A DNA stretch of 64,000 nt from Actinomyces vulturis (GTDB lineage Bacteria; Actinomycetota; Actinomycetes; Actinomycetales; Actinomycetaceae): assembly GCF_001687305.1 (NCBI RefSeq), contig NZ_LZRK01000003.1, forward strand, positions 62,001-126,000, in the 5' to 3' direction. Below are positions 45,861 to 55,087 of the stretch, in pieces. Each line of letters begins with the position of its first letter. Position 1 is the stretch's first letter. Position numbers and translations under genes: made by a program. Below the pieces are notes generated by a model that was given only the letters and a program-made list of their open reading frames with translations, made no database searches and was not told the DNA's origin.

Positions 45861-46487
45861 GTGAGCGAAAAGTTGTTGCCAGCCCTCAATGCCCTGGGGT
45901 TCAAAAAGAAAAGAGATTACGGGCTGATTTCCACACTTTCTATATCCGATGATTACAACGGTATGGTCAGTTTTCAATTGGCCCACCAAAGAAGAAGTGG
46001 CCTAATTTCTGCACATGTCAATCTACATCTAACATACATTCCGTTGGAAAATTTGTATGTTGAAATTTCGCAACCGCCTAAAGGGTATATTTCGTCTACC
46101 ACGCTTAAACCTCTCTACCTGCTTGCTGGAATCTCAACGGTAGATCCGATTTTTGATATCTAGACAGAAGGACAAACAGATTTCAACATTGAACCGGTCG
46201 TTTCTTTGCTGGCCAGTCATTATGAAACATACTTCAAAAATGCCAATGTTCAGTACATTCATGCAGCCCTAACCCCTGCGGATTTGAGTGATGATGGGGA
46301 ACCCGTCATGGGTATTGAGAGAGAAAAATATCCATTGCTGCTAGCATTGATGAGCCAACAATCTCAAGCTGTAGAGTTCATTGAAGCAGAAAAAGATCGC
46401 CATTGGGACGACCCTAATTCTCTCTACATGCAACGCTATCTAAAATTTTATCTACCACAAGCTTTTCAAAGAGTAAAAGAGATGTAG
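45861..46487 (+). pseudogene. DUF4304-like immunity gene interrupted by an amber codon
   Basis: First part (GTG 45861 to TAG 46161) reads SEKLLPALNALGFKKKRDYG and ends VDPIFDI; after the TAG the same frame continues TEGQTDFNIEPVVSLLASHYE to QRYLKFYLPQAFQRVKEM at 46487. The LGFKKK opening resembles DUF4304-type proteins found among immunity genes. Upstream, in-frame residues FKNVSKSV seem to belong too, but no ATG precedes them, so the start is also damaged. No toxin partner remains nearby. Confidence 0.6.
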
Positions 46488-46498
46488 CACAGATCGGC

Positions 46499-46703
46499 AA
46501 ACCCCGAAACGCAAGCAGTGGCCATCCCGCTCAAATGGGTCGTTTATTTCGTATCCGTACGCCACGCACCACTGAGTGATTGCGATATGACCACAGCGAT
46601 CGATTCCTGTCGGACTGAGCAAATGTCCCTTTCCCTTGCTATCAGGCGAAAGAGCGCACACAAGAGCGATTTCGTCAGGGCGCTCCCATGTATCCAAATT
46701 GTC
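46499..46703 (-). repeat. Right inverted repeat of the island (gene fragment)
   Basis: Inverted counterpart of 41958-42161. On the minus strand it stays open and would encode NLDTWERPDEIALVCALSPD, then SKGKGHLLSPTGIDRCGHIA and a Trp/Cys-rich end DGHCLRFGVC. I do not recognise the protein; no start or full-length gene is visible. The two copies differ at many positions, so the duplication is old. Confidence 0.85.
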
Positions 46704-46723
46704 TAGAAAGCATCCACGAAAAC

Positions 46724-46757
46724 CCCGCACCATCACCACGATGGTGCGGGATTTTTT
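46724..46757 (+). terminator. Rho-independent terminator at the island's right edge
   Basis: CCCGCACCATC (46724-46734) with GATGGTGCGGG (46740-46750), five-base loop, followed by ATTTTTT. Well formed for plus-strand transcripts coming out of the island. Confidence 0.88.
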
Positions 46758-46807
46758 ATTTGCTGCTGGGAGTTAAAGCCCGTAAACGGCGAGGTGTAGG
46801 AGAACGC

Positions 46808-47263
46808 TTACAGTCCTGTTGTCACCTCGAACACAGAATCGAGAAGGTCGTTGGCGCGCTGGAGAAGTTTCTTCTCCTTGATTTTCCATGCCTTGCCCTG
46901 ACTCACGCGAACCAGAGGAATTGCCGAGCGTAGTGAGGCGATCTCTTCACGCCAGCGTCCCACCTCATGTTCATCGGTGACACCCACATGCTGCTCGTCA
47001 ATTGTTATATCGATCTGGCGGAGCACTTCTTCCACATTCGCAAGAACAGATTCGCGATGCCGTTCCTTGCGTTCCTGTATCGCCTTCTGCATCGTAGAGA
47101 GGCGCTCCTGCGGATTCACAGTCTCCATGACCTTGGACAGACGCTCAGGGTCAGATGCCAACGTCTTTGCATGATCAAGGGCGACAGTGGCGAGGAGGAG
47201 ACCAAGCCCTTTACCTTTTCCTGACAGCATCTTGCGCGACACTCCACGAATCCCCTTCGGCAT
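46808..47263 (-). CDS. Hypothetical coiled-coil protein
   Basis: 151 residues, basic N-terminus (MPKGIRGVSRKMLSGKGKG), one weakly hydrophobic stretch LGLLLATVALDHA, then long helices (PQERLSTMQKAIQERKERHR, ANVEEVLRQIDITIDEQ, WREEIASLRSAIPLV, LLQRANDLLDSVFEV). Probably helical and soluble. No family recognised. It diverges from the DUF4230 gene and has core-like codon use, so it seems outside the island. Confidence 0.7.
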   Translation of the reverse strand: MPKGIRGVSRKMLSGKGKGLGLLLATVALDHAKTLASDPERLSKVMETVNPQERLSTMQKAIQERKERHRESVLANVEEVLRQIDITIDEQHVGVTDEHEVGRWREEIASLRSAIPLVRVSQGKAWKIKEKKLLQRANDLLDSVFEVTTGL

Positions 47264-47415
47264 GCCGGCTCCTTTATTCCATCATTTCGATTCCCATCTA
47301 TCGCTACCGTATCAACCAGACAGAGAATAGGGTTCATGTTCGGGAGTCATAGCTCTCACTCTCCTCCAACCGCACTCTTGCCCCTTTTCCCCAGATTCTT
47401 CAAAGGACTGAATTG

Positions 47416-48024
47416 ATGAAACGTTTTCTGATCAGAATCATCGTGAGCGCAACCGTCGTACTCGCATTAGTCGTAGGCGCTTTCTACATTGGTGAAAAGG
47501 CAGGCTTTGTCACCTTTACAACGAATAGCCAGGCAACAGACACCCAGATTATTGATGCCGTACGAACGGAGAACCAGGTGGTACTAGCGAGTTTAGGGAT
47601 TCAGGGAATCCGCTCGCAGGAGTCATCGGGACAATTCTTCGGATTTGAGATTCCGGGAAGTAAGAAAACACATTTTCTTCAATACAGTTACCGCGCCAAA
47701 CTAGGATTCGAGGGCAAAGATGTCCAAATCGAGCAGGTCGATCCCAAACATGTGCGCATTCACGTCCCGGATTTTATTTTTATCGGCCATAGCGATGAAA
47801 AGTTCCAGACCATCGCTGAAGACAATGGCATTCTCAGTTTCGCCACGCCGGACATTGATGCTGCCGAAGTTGTCACCGCAGTGTTGAGTTCAGGCGAAAT
47901 GCAGATGCAAATCGACAACAACCGTCAGATGCTTGAAGACCAAGCTAAGGATTACTACAAATCAATTATTCACGCAGTTGATCCCGATATGAATGTTGAA
48001 ATCACCTTCTCGTCTCAGCACTAA
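47416..48024 (+). CDS. DUF4230-like membrane-anchored protein
   Basis: 202 residues from ATG 47416 after AAAGGA. A single N-terminal membrane helix (IRIIVSATVVLALVVGAFYIG) followed by an exported domain with TENQVVLASLGIQGI, a beta region (YSYRAKLGFEGKDVQIEQVD, KHVRIHVPDFIFIGH) and a helix-rich tail ending MNVEITFSS. The order matches DUF4230 proteins; their role is unknown. Confidence 0.7.
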   Translation: MKRFLIRIIVSATVVLALVVGAFYIGEKAGFVTFTTNSQATDTQIIDAVRTENQVVLASLGIQGIRSQESSGQFFGFEIPGSKKTHFLQYSYRAKLGFEGKDVQIEQVDPKHVRIHVPDFIFIGHSDEKFQTIAEDNGILSFATPDIDAAEVVTAVLSSGEMQMQIDNNRQMLEDQAKDYYKSIIHAVDPDMNVEITFSSQH

Positions 48025-48281
48025 CATTTTTCAGTGCCGCTCCTCAAGACGAAGTTGTTAGAGTTTCTGCGAACTGACCTCTTTAATGAGTTACTTCCAC
48101 GAAGCATCTGTATGCCGCGCATAGGAAACTATGCACATTCATGAGCAACGTTGAGATTCAGTTTCCCCCGACGAACGTCTCTTTATCACCGCTGGCAGAT
48201 GCACCACCGGTCATCGCAGTAAGCAACCACCTTCACAAGATTTCGCACTCAACTTCAGCAGTTCTTACCGACAACACAAAA

Positions 48282-48320
48282 GTGTGGGGTGAGGAAAACA
48301 ATGTTTTCGTCACCCCACAC
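48282..48320. terminator. Long hairpin downstream of dps
   Basis: GTGTGGGGTGA (48282-48292) pairs with TCACCCCACAC (48310-48320), with an inner GAAAAC/GTTTTC stem. It lies in the 366-bp gap (48025-48390) between two convergent genes and probably ends the dps transcript. The rest of that gap shows no supported gene. Confidence 0.75.
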
Positions 48321-48390
48321 CTCAAGTTCAAACGGTCAACACGTCCATCGCCATTCAAGCGAGGAACTGCCAACCAGCCAAAGTCAACTG

Positions 48391-48843
48391 TCAGCCAAGA
48401 CGACCCATCTCTGCACGAAGCATCCAAGCCGTCTTTTCAAGTTCACGAGCAGTGGAGATCAGCAGATCAGCACTGAGGTGGTCGACTTCATCAACACCGT
48501 CAATATGCTTCTTCATCTCTTCAGACACTGCCATGAGCGCGCCTTCGAAGATTTCGTAAGCATCGCTGACCTGAATGTAGCCAGAAGGCAAGGGGCTGAG
48601 GACGGCAGATTCGGCGATGGTGTTGGCGCGAGCATCAGGGCTACCGCCGATGGCGACAAGACGCTCAGCAAATTCGTCATATGAGGTGCGGGCGAAATCA
48701 ACGACGGTATCGAGTTGTTCGTGGAGGGAGAGGAAGTTTTTTCCCTGCAGGTTCCAGTGCAACTGCTTGCCCTGAAGAGCAAGAGCGTTCAGATCAACAA
48801 CGGCCTGCTGCATTGCTTCGGCGACTACGGGGTTCACAGTCAT
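48391..48843 (-). CDS. dps: Dps family DNA-protection / ferritin-like protein
   Basis: 150 residues. Ferroxidase ligands lie in GKQLHWNLQGKNFLSLHEQLD and YDEFAERLVAIGG, as in the inter-subunit Dps site. It forms a 12-mer that oxidises and stores iron and protects DNA in stress. ATG 48843 has AAGAAGGA upstream. A TACTT-CAT-AAGTA dyad at 48945-48957 lies about 100 bp upstream and could be regulatory. Confidence 0.95.
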   Translation of the reverse strand: MTVNPVVAEAMQQAVVDLNALALQGKQLHWNLQGKNFLSLHEQLDTVVDFARTSYDEFAERLVAIGGSPDARANTIAESAVLSPLPSGYIQVSDAYEIFEGALMAVSEEMKKHIDGVDEVDHLSADLLISTARELEKTAWMLRAEMGRLG

Positions 48844-48986
48844 GATGTCCTTCTTTCACCATTGCGTTGACTCATAGGAATCTATAAGTTCAAGAACAAC
48901 AACGCTCTGGATTTCTTTGTTGACACCTATATTGTAAAGACTATTACTTCATAAGTACAGTTATTATGCTAAGAGCCGATATTTGT

Positions 48987-49409
48987 TTAACTCTTATTAA
49001 TTTTCGCATCTTCCTTAGGAAACCGGCGATCAAAATACGCACTGAGCAACATCGCTGCCCCGAAAATCCACACAAGCCGCACGATGCTTCCTGAGATGCG
49101 CGAATCGTAAAACTCCTCGGTACACAAAAAAGCGACGCCGAGAAACACTGCCAACGCGGCGTCGAGAAGAACAGGACGCACACCTAGCCCAGCAGGGATC
49201 CGTCCGCGCACTAAAAAATAAAAGCCAACCAGCGCAGCGTTACTAATCATCACCGCGCCAGGATGAATCTGCGGCCGGTCAAACACCCAGTAGGTCACAA
49301 ACGCTGCGACGAACATCGACACGATAACAGTAAGAACACTGCCGGCCTTCGCATAGTTGATCCTCGCCATATAGCCAGTATAAATTCCTCTCCCCTTCGT
49401 CCGCAGCAT
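48987..49409 (-). CDS. Hypothetical four-helix membrane protein
   Basis: 140 residues with four predicted membrane segments: AGSVLTVIVSMFVAAFVTYWV, AVMISNAALVGFYFLV, LLDAALAVFLGVAFLC and IVRLVWIFGAAMLLSAYF; basic C-terminus. ATG 49409 directly follows GGAGG with no spacing; ATG 49370 (MARINYAKAGS) is the likelier start but has no clear ribosome site. No family recognised. It diverges from pgi. Confidence 0.7.
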   Translation of the reverse strand: MLRTKGRGIYTGYMARINYAKAGSVLTVIVSMFVAAFVTYWVFDRPQIHPGAVMISNAALVGFYFLVRGRIPAGLGVRPVLLDAALAVFLGVAFLCTEEFYDSRISGSIVRLVWIFGAAMLLSAYFDRRFPKEDAKINKS

Positions 49410-49475
49410 CCTCCGAAACCAACTCCGCAGGCCCCATCAATACCCCAGGCGCGACGCTTGCCATAGAGTAGAGCC

Positions 49476-51152
49476 ATGAGTTCTCCCATTGACCCCACTG
49501 CCACCTCCGCTTGGCAGAAGCTGTCTGATATTCATTCCACACTGTCCGGCAAATCCGGACTCCTGCGCTCTTGGTTTGCTGAGGATCCTCAGCGCGCTGA
49601 GCGCTTCACCGTTGATGCAGCCGACCTTCACGTTGACCTGTCAAAGAACCTCCTGACTAATGATGTCCGCGACGCCCTCATTGAGTTAGCTCGTGAAGTT
49701 GGTCTGGAAGATCGTCGTGACGCCATGCTGCGCGGCGAAAAAATCAACGTCACCGAGAACCGAGCAGTCCTCCACACGGCCCTCCGCCGCGAAAAAGGCG
49801 ACGAAGTTCTCGTCGACGGAGAGAACGTTGTTCCCGGCGTTCACGAGGTCCTCGATTCCATGAGCGCTTTCGCCACCAAGGTTCGCAGCGGCGAATGGGT
49901 TGGCGTAACCGGCAAGAAGATCGAAACCATCATCAACATTGGTATCGGCGGATCCGACCTTGGCCCCGTCATGGTGTACGAAGCACTCAAACCCTACAAG
50001 CAGGAAGGCTTGGAGTGCCGCTTCATCTCCAACATTGACCCCACCGACGCCGCCACAAAGACCGCCGGCCTCAATCCTGAAACCACACTCGTCATCGTCG
50101 CTTCCAAAACCTTCACCACCCTGGAAACCATGACGAACGCTCGTCTGGTTCGCCAGTGGCTACTCAGCACCCTTAAAGAGCAAGGTGCACTCGAGAACGC
50201 TTCCGAAGCAGACGCCGTGACCAAGCACTTCGTGGCCGTCTCCACCGCGCTGGATAAGGTCGCAGAATTTGGTATCAACCCCGATAACGCCTTTGGCTTC
50301 TGGGACTGGGTTGGCGGTCGGTACTCCGTAGACAGTGCCATTGGTCTGTCTCTCATGATCGCTTTCGGCCCCGAACGCTTCTACGAGTTCCTCTCCGGCT
50401 TCCGCGCCATTGACGAGCACTTCGCTTCGACACCCCTCGAACAGAACGTCCCAGTCCTCATGGGCATGCTCAACGTCTGGTACGTCAATTTCTATAAGGC
50501 ACACTCACACGCGGTACTCCCCTACTCTCAGTACCTTCATCGCTTCCCTGCCTACCTACAGCAGCTCACCATGGAATCCAACGGTAAGGGTGTGCGTTTC
50601 GATGGCACTCCCGTCACCTGCGACACCGGCGAGATTTTCTGGGGCGAACCCGGCACCAACGGTCAACATGCCTTCTACCAGTTAATTCACCAGGGAACGC
50701 GACTCATCCCCAGCGATTTCATTGCTTTCGCTACCCCGGCACACCCGCTAACCGACGGCGAAACCGACGTTCACGCTCTGTTCCTGTCCAACTTCTTCGC
50801 TCAGACCGCAGCTCTCGCTTTCGGCAAGACTGCCGATGAAGTCCGCGCAGAAGGAACTCCTGAGGAAATCGTTCCCGCCCGCGTATTCACTGGCGATCGT
50901 CCCACCACATCCATCATGGCTCAGGAATTGTCTCCCCGAGTCTTAGGTGAACTCATTGCCCTCTACGAGCACATTACCTTTGTTGAAGGCGTAGTGTGGG
51001 GCATCGATTCCTTCGATCAGTGGGGTGTGGAGTTGGGCAAGAAACTTGCTCTGCAGATTGCCCCTGCTGTGATGGGAGATTCTGCGGCTCTTGAATCCCA
51101 AGATTCGTCTACCGCAGCATTGGTGACCTGGTACTTAAGCCAGCGTCGTTAA
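49476..51152 (+). CDS. pgi: Glucose-6-phosphate isomerase
   Basis: 558 residues; interconverts glucose-6-P and fructose-6-P in glycolysis. [59 protein letters not shown] and [20 protein letters not shown] are the family signatures, with active-site Glu, His and Lys regions intact. The ribosome site before ATG 49476 is weak. A strong terminator follows. Confidence 0.97.
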   Translation: MSSPIDPTATSAWQKLSDIHSTLSGKSGLLRSWFAEDPQRAERFTVDAADLHVDLSKNLLTNDVRDALIELAREVGLEDRRDAMLRGEKINVTENRAVLHTALRREKGDEVLVDGENVVPGVHEVLDSMSAFATKVRSGEWVGVTGKKIETIINIGIGGSDLGPVMVYEALKPYKQEGLECRFISNIDPTDAATKTAGLNPETTLVIVASKTFTTLETMTNARLVRQWLLSTLKEQGALENASEADAVTKHFVAVSTALDKVAEFGINPDNAFGFWDWVGGRYSVDSAIGLSLMIAFGPERFYEFLSGFRAIDEHFASTPLEQNVPVLMGMLNVWYVNFYKAHSHAVLPYSQYLHRFPAYLQQLTMESNGKGVRFDGTPVTCDTGEIFWGEPGTNGQHAFYQLIHQGTRLIPSDFIAFATPAHPLTDGETDVHALFLSNFFAQTAALAFGKTADEVRAEGTPEEIVPARVFTGDRPTTSIMAQELSPRVLGELIALYEHITFVEGVVWGIDSFDQWGVELGKKLALQIAPAVMGDSAALESQDSSTAALVTWYLSQRR

Positions 51153-51199
51153 TGTCAACTTATGACGCGGTGATGTCTTTCGATGTCACCAACGACTAA

Positions 51200-51235
51200 G
51201 GGGTGGGGAGCCACGCAATAGCGGCTCCCCACCCC
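51200..51235 (+). terminator. Terminator after pgi
   Basis: Perfect 13-bp stem GGGGTGGGGAGCC (51200-51212) with GGCTCCCCACCCC (51223-51235), ten-base loop, followed by TCACTTAT. Confidence 0.8.
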
Positions 51236-51343
51236 TCACTTATACTGTGACTGGCTATTTACGCGAGGTATAGAGGCTACGTCACCTAAGCCTCCTCATC
51301 TCCTACCTAGCCTTTAACCGCCTGACGAGCGCCACAATTTCGA

Positions 51344-51367
51344 ATGGCAGCGCCATAGCGCTGCCAT
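51344..51367 (+). promoter_or_regulatory. Hairpin in the tgt leader
   Basis: ATGGCAGCGC (51344-51353) pairs with GCGCTGCCAT (51358-51367) around CATA, 46 bp before the tgt start. It may be a leader structure or simply an upstream terminator remnant. No preQ1 aptamer was recognised by eye. Confidence 0.45.
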
Positions 51368-51412
51368 AGGAACCGTCAGCCTCGTCCTTGATGAAGTGAG
51401 TTGTTCTTCCAG

Positions 51413-52684
51413 ATGTCGATTACTGACCACGTACCACTCCCCCAGCAGAGCACCTTCGATTTTGAAGTGACCTCAGAACTCGACAATGGGCTGGGACGCA
51501 CTGGTGTGATCACCACGCCTCATGGCACAGTGGAAACCCCTGCATTCATCGCGGTAGGCACCAAAGCAACGGTTAAGGCGGTTCTGCCTGAAAGTGTCAG
51601 AGATTTAGGCGCACAAGCTACTTTGGCCAATGCTTTCCATCTCTATCTCCAGCCCGGCCCAGAAATCGTCGATGCAGCCGGCGGCCTAGGACGATTCATG
51701 AACTGGGACGGCCCCACTTTCACTGATTCCGGAGGTTTTCAGGTGATGAGTCTCGGCTCAGGATTCAAAAAAGTCCTGGCCATGGACACCACCGGCCTGC
51801 AAACAGATGACGTCCTAGCTGAGGGTAAGACCCGTCAAGCTTATGTCGATGACGACGGTGTGTGGTTCACCAGCCCTCTCGACGGTTCCAAACACCGTTT
51901 CACCCCAGAAGTCTCCCTCCAGATTCAGCACCACCTTGGTGCTGACATCATGTTTGCTTTTGATGAGTTAACAACTCTCGCACATACCCGTACCTATCAG
52001 GAGAATTCACTCGAACGTACTCGCCTGTGGGCTGAGCGGTGTCTAGCTGAGCATCGTCGTCTGAGCATCGAACGTGAGCACCGCCCTTACCAAGCATTGT
52101 TCGGCGTGATCCAGGGTGCCCAGTACGAGGATCTTCGTCGCAAAGCATGTCAAGATCTCTCCTCCATGTGCATCAACGGCCAGATGTTCGATGGTTTCGG
52201 CTTAGGCGGGGCCATTGAAAAGCAACGCTTAGGAGAAATCGTGGGCTGGTGCGCCCAGGAACTCCCCAAGGACAAGCCTCGTCACCTACTCGGCATCTCT
52301 GAGCCTGATGATCTCTTTGCCGCCTGCGAGATGGGTGCTGACACTTTCGATTGCGTCAACCCCTCCCGCGTAGCCCGCAACGCTGCTATTTATACAAATA
52401 AAGGCCGTTACAACGTCAACACGTCCAAGCACCGCAAGGCCTTCGAGCCTCTTGAAGAAGGATGTGAGTGCTATACATGCACGCATTACACGCGCGCGTA
52501 TCTCCATCACTTGTTTAAGGCGAAGGAAATGCTGGCCTCGACGCTGGCCACGATCCATAACGAGTACTGGACTGTTCACCTCGTAGACTCAATTCGCCAG
52601 TCCATGAAAGAGGGCCGCTTCTACGAATTCCGCGACGAGTTCATGAACATCTACTACGCAACCGGCGGACGCCTTCAGTTCTAA
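51413..52684 (+). CDS. tgt: Queuine tRNA-ribosyltransferase (tRNA-guanine transglycosylase)
   Basis: 423 residues from ATG 51413. Exchanges G34 of tRNAs with GUN anticodons for queuine or a precursor. Catalytic Asp regions FTDSGGFQVMSLG and FDCVNPSRVARNA, substrate loop GFGLGGAIEKQ, and the zinc site CECYTCTHYTRAYLHH near the C-terminus are all present. A 25-residue insertion follows the first motif, before SPLDGSKHRFTPE. Convergent with a precursor transporter gene; no queA, queG or preQ1-synthesis genes are in the window. Confidence 0.95.
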   Translation: MSITDHVPLPQQSTFDFEVTSELDNGLGRTGVITTPHGTVETPAFIAVGTKATVKAVLPESVRDLGAQATLANAFHLYLQPGPEIVDAAGGLGRFMNWDGPTFTDSGGFQVMSLGSGFKKVLAMDTTGLQTDDVLAEGKTRQAYVDDDGVWFTSPLDGSKHRFTPEVSLQIQHHLGADIMFAFDELTTLAHTRTYQENSLERTRLWAERCLAEHRRLSIEREHRPYQALFGVIQGAQYEDLRRKACQDLSSMCINGQMFDGFGLGGAIEKQRLGEIVGWCAQELPKDKPRHLLGISEPDDLFAACEMGADTFDCVNPSRVARNAAIYTNKGRYNVNTSKHRKAFEPLEEGCECYTCTHYTRAYLHHLFKAKEMLASTLATIHNEYWTVHLVDSIRQSMKEGRFYEFRDEFMNIYYATGGRLQF

Positions 52685-52788
52685 CGCCTGTAGCAAACAA
52701 AACTCCTCCGGTGACGCCCCTCAAGCGCGTTCCCTCCACTCCATACTGGGAAAGACACACTGGTATAAGCACTCATAAAATACGCGAC

Positions 52789-52824
52789 GGCGAGTTCCCG
52801 AGAATCTGTCTCGGTGAACTCGCC
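52789..52824. terminator. Hairpin between convergent tgt and yhhQ
   Basis: GGCGAGTTC (52789-52797) pairs with GAACTCGCC (52816-52824) and CGAGA with TCTCG inside. Suited to act on both strands; short U-rich stretch GTTTC on the plus side. Confidence 0.65.
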
Positions 52825-52897
52825 GCTCAATGTTTCAATGCCAATCACATTGGTCCGGCGACTCTGTCCATCACAGAGGGGTGTATAACAACTGCGC

Positions 52898-53626
52898 TCA
52901 GAGCATCTGATACGAGGGCTCGCGCTTCTTAATCGCTGCAATCACACGAGTGGTGATCGGGATGACCGCGTACTGGGCAGCAATCTTCCACCCTGCACCC
53001 ACCATGGTGTAGTTAAGGAACTGCCCAACACTCGTAATACCGATAACGGAGGCAGCAATAGAACAGAAGATCACTGTGTCGACAATTTCACCAACGCCGG
53101 TCGAGGACATCAAGCGCCGAATAAGACGTGATTCAAAGTTGCGCTTTTTCCCATGGACCATGATGAAGGAGTTTGTCATTTGTCCACCGAGAAAGCCGAG
53201 TAGTCCTGCCACCACGATGCGCCATACAGGCCCCAATGTCATTGCCATGGCCTCGTTATGAGCCAGGGACCATTCGTCGGTGAATCCGGGCAAAGAAATG
53301 AAGATCTGAAAGCAAATCACTGCCAGGAACGACATGATGAATCCGACGATGATCCCTTTTCGCGCTGCCGCAAAACCGTAAATTTCGGTGATGATGTCAC
53401 CACAAATGTAGGCCAGAGGAAAAAGGAAGAAGCCGCCATCGGTGACGAATGGGCCGAGTTGGACTCCCTTAGATGCTCCAATATTGGACAGAATAACCAC
53501 GACCGTCATCACGGTCAGAAGCACAGGGTAATAGCGGGAACCCGGCGAGGCGTATGCAGGTTTTTTCACGCTGTGAATGGTAACGAGCGGAGCCCAGAGA
53601 AAACTAATTAGCCTAACTTTCGTCAT
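52898..53626 (-). CDS. Queuosine precursor transporter, YhhQ family
   Basis: About 242 residues from ATG 53626 (MTKVRLISFLW); ATG 53668 is in frame with a Gly-rich leader. Six membrane helices, with the family blocks VVVILSNIGASKGVQLG, LFPLAYICGDIITEIYGFAAAR and MVHGKKRNFESRLIRRLMSSTGVGEIVDTVIF. It imports queuine, preQ0 or preQ1. Adjacent tgt is the natural user of the imported base. Confidence 0.9.
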   Translation of the reverse strand: MTKVRLISFLWAPLVTIHSVKKPAYASPGSRYYPVLLTVMTVVVILSNIGASKGVQLGPFVTDGGFFLFPLAYICGDIITEIYGFAAARKGIIVGFIMSFLAVICFQIFISLPGFTDEWSLAHNEAMAMTLGPVWRIVVAGLLGFLGGQMTNSFIMVHGKKRNFESRLIRRLMSSTGVGEIVDTVIFCSIAASVIGITSVGQFLNYTMVGAGWKIAAQYAVIPITTRVIAAIKKREPSYQML

Positions 53627-53754
53627 CGCAGTGTTGTCCGATCCCCCTCCTCCTCCCGTTTTTCTCATAGCTTCATACACTTGAGTTCGTATTTTGCTCT
53701 CTGATCTTGTACAGTGTTCTTCGCACCGCTTAACGGTGTACTCCTCGTGAGTTT

Positions 53755-53831
53755 CGGGGTATGGCGTAGCTTGGTAACGCGCCTGCTTTGGGAGCAGGAG
53801 ATCGTGGGTTCAAATCCCGCTGCCCCGACCA
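53755..53831 (+). tRNA. tRNA-Pro (anticodon TGG)
   Basis: Acceptor CGGGGTA/TGCCCCG, anticodon arm CCTGC-TTTGGGA-GCAGG with TGG at 53789-53791, T-arm GTGGGTTCAAATCCCGC, discriminator A and encoded CCA. TACAGT at 53710-53715 is a -10 candidate. Confidence 0.97.
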
Positions 53832-54022
53832 ATCCCATCGGTGGACTACTGCGTAGTTCGCCGATTTTTATATCCGCTGTCCCTGAGCCCCCTTGCCAAG
53901 AAGCGCCATCACCTACTCTAAGGCGAGCCCAAGGAATATGAACGCTTTGAACGCTCACCACAGCCTCATCAGCGACGAAATGACGTTGACATGAGAAAAG
54001 AACGTCATGTGTCACTCAGCGA

Positions 54023-55087
54023 TCAGCGGTTTTGACAGCCGGGGCACCAATAAAGGGTGCGACCATCTACTTGAGCGCTTTGCACAATCGTCCCGCACAG
54101 AAGGCAGGCACGCCCGGTGCGGTGGTAGACGTAGTAGCGTGCAGCAGCTGCATCATCCGGCGGTAATGGGTCAGGAATGTGTTCTGACTCAATAGTTTCG
54201 ATTCGCCCCACGTCCACACCATGATTCATGAGGCCAACAAGGTCATCCCATAAACGCTTCAGCCGCGCCTCAGAAATGTTTTTTCCTTGGCGATGAGGAC
54301 TGATTGGCGCGCGTAGAAGTGATTCTGCGCGGTAGATGTTACCCACCCCGGCGATAACAGACTGGTCCATGAGTAACTGGGCGATGGTACGCGATGAGGA
54401 GCGCACGGCGTCGACAAACGCATAAGGATCACTACCGGGATCCAGCGGATCGGGACCGAGTCGGCGGTGAATAGCCTGTTTTTCGTCCGTGGTCACGATA
54501 TGGCAGCGGTTAGGGCCAGAAAGGTCCGCTACGCCGTGCTCACTTTCGAAGCGAACGCGCACCTGTCCACGCGGTTGGGGTGCGTTCCAAGTTTCTGACG
54601 CCGCGGCGTCAGTCTCAGCAGATTCGTGATGTTGGGACGAACCTGCCTGAATCTCGGGCACTGACAGTGGTTTACCGTCCGAGCCAATCGCCTTTTCTCC
54701 ACCTTCACCGAAACGACGACGAGGAGCGCCGATGGAGTGAGGAGCGATAAAAGAGGAGTCTCCGTCAAAAACCCATGATCCATAGAGACCAAGATGAATA
54801 TGGAGCCACGTAAGATCGCTCTCATCAAAGTTCTCTTGTGAAGGCAGGACGAACCCTTTCCTTATGTCCCAGGGTTCGGGAGTGAAACCAAGGAAAAGAT
54901 GCTTGCCATGAGCCTGGGTAACGGTGAGGTAGTTCGAGTCAATGAGTTCGGCTCCGGCAGCGAAGCGCCCCTGAGGGCTGGACACGTGTACCGGAGCAGG
55001 CTTTTCGTGATACTGAGAGTGGCGTGAGGGGCCGAATAGTTCGTCGAGAGCTTGAGCTAGGCGATGGAGAACGTCACCTTCAGGCAC
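54023..55087 (-). CDS. Fpg/Nei family DNA glycosylase (Nei-like)
   Basis: 354 residues from GTG 55087: the mature N-terminus P-E-G-D (PEGDVLHRLAQAL) supplies the catalytic Pro and Glu, and the stretch upstream of it is not part of the family. H2TH region QLLMDQSVIAGVGNIYRAES and zinc finger CLLCGTIVQSAQVDGRTLYW...CPGC are complete, so it excises oxidised bases. An insert of about 70 residues (FGEGGEKAIGSDGKPLSV onward, Ser/Glu-rich) lies in the N-terminal beta sandwich. The start overlaps the rpiB stop by 8 bp. Confidence 0.92.
   Translation of the reverse strand: MPEGDVLHRLAQALDELFGPSRHSQYHEKPAPVHVSSPQGRFAAGAELIDSNYLTVTQAHGKHLFLGFTPEPWDIRKGFVLPSQENFDESDLTWLHIHLGLYGSWVFDGDSSFIAPHSIGAPRRRFGEGGEKAIGSDGKPLSVPEIQAGSSQHHESAETDAAASETWNAPQPRGQVRVRFESEHGVADLSGPNRCHIVTTDEKQAIHRRLGPDPLDPGSDPYAFVDAVRSSSRTIAQLLMDQSVIAGVGNIYRAESLLRAPISPHRQGKNISEARLKRLWDDLVGLMNHGVDVGRIETIESEHIPDPLPPDDAAAARYYVYHRTGRACLLCGTIVQSAQVDGRTLYWCPGCQNR

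Noticed and set aside
41930-46740. tRNA-Gly 3' end as an attachment site for an integrated element
   Set aside because: No copy of the tRNA end was found at the right edge and no integrase lies in the island.
48141-48476. 111-codon plus-strand frame beside dps
   Set aside because: No ribosome site, no recognisable protein, crosses the hairpin at 48282-48320 and then the dps coding region.
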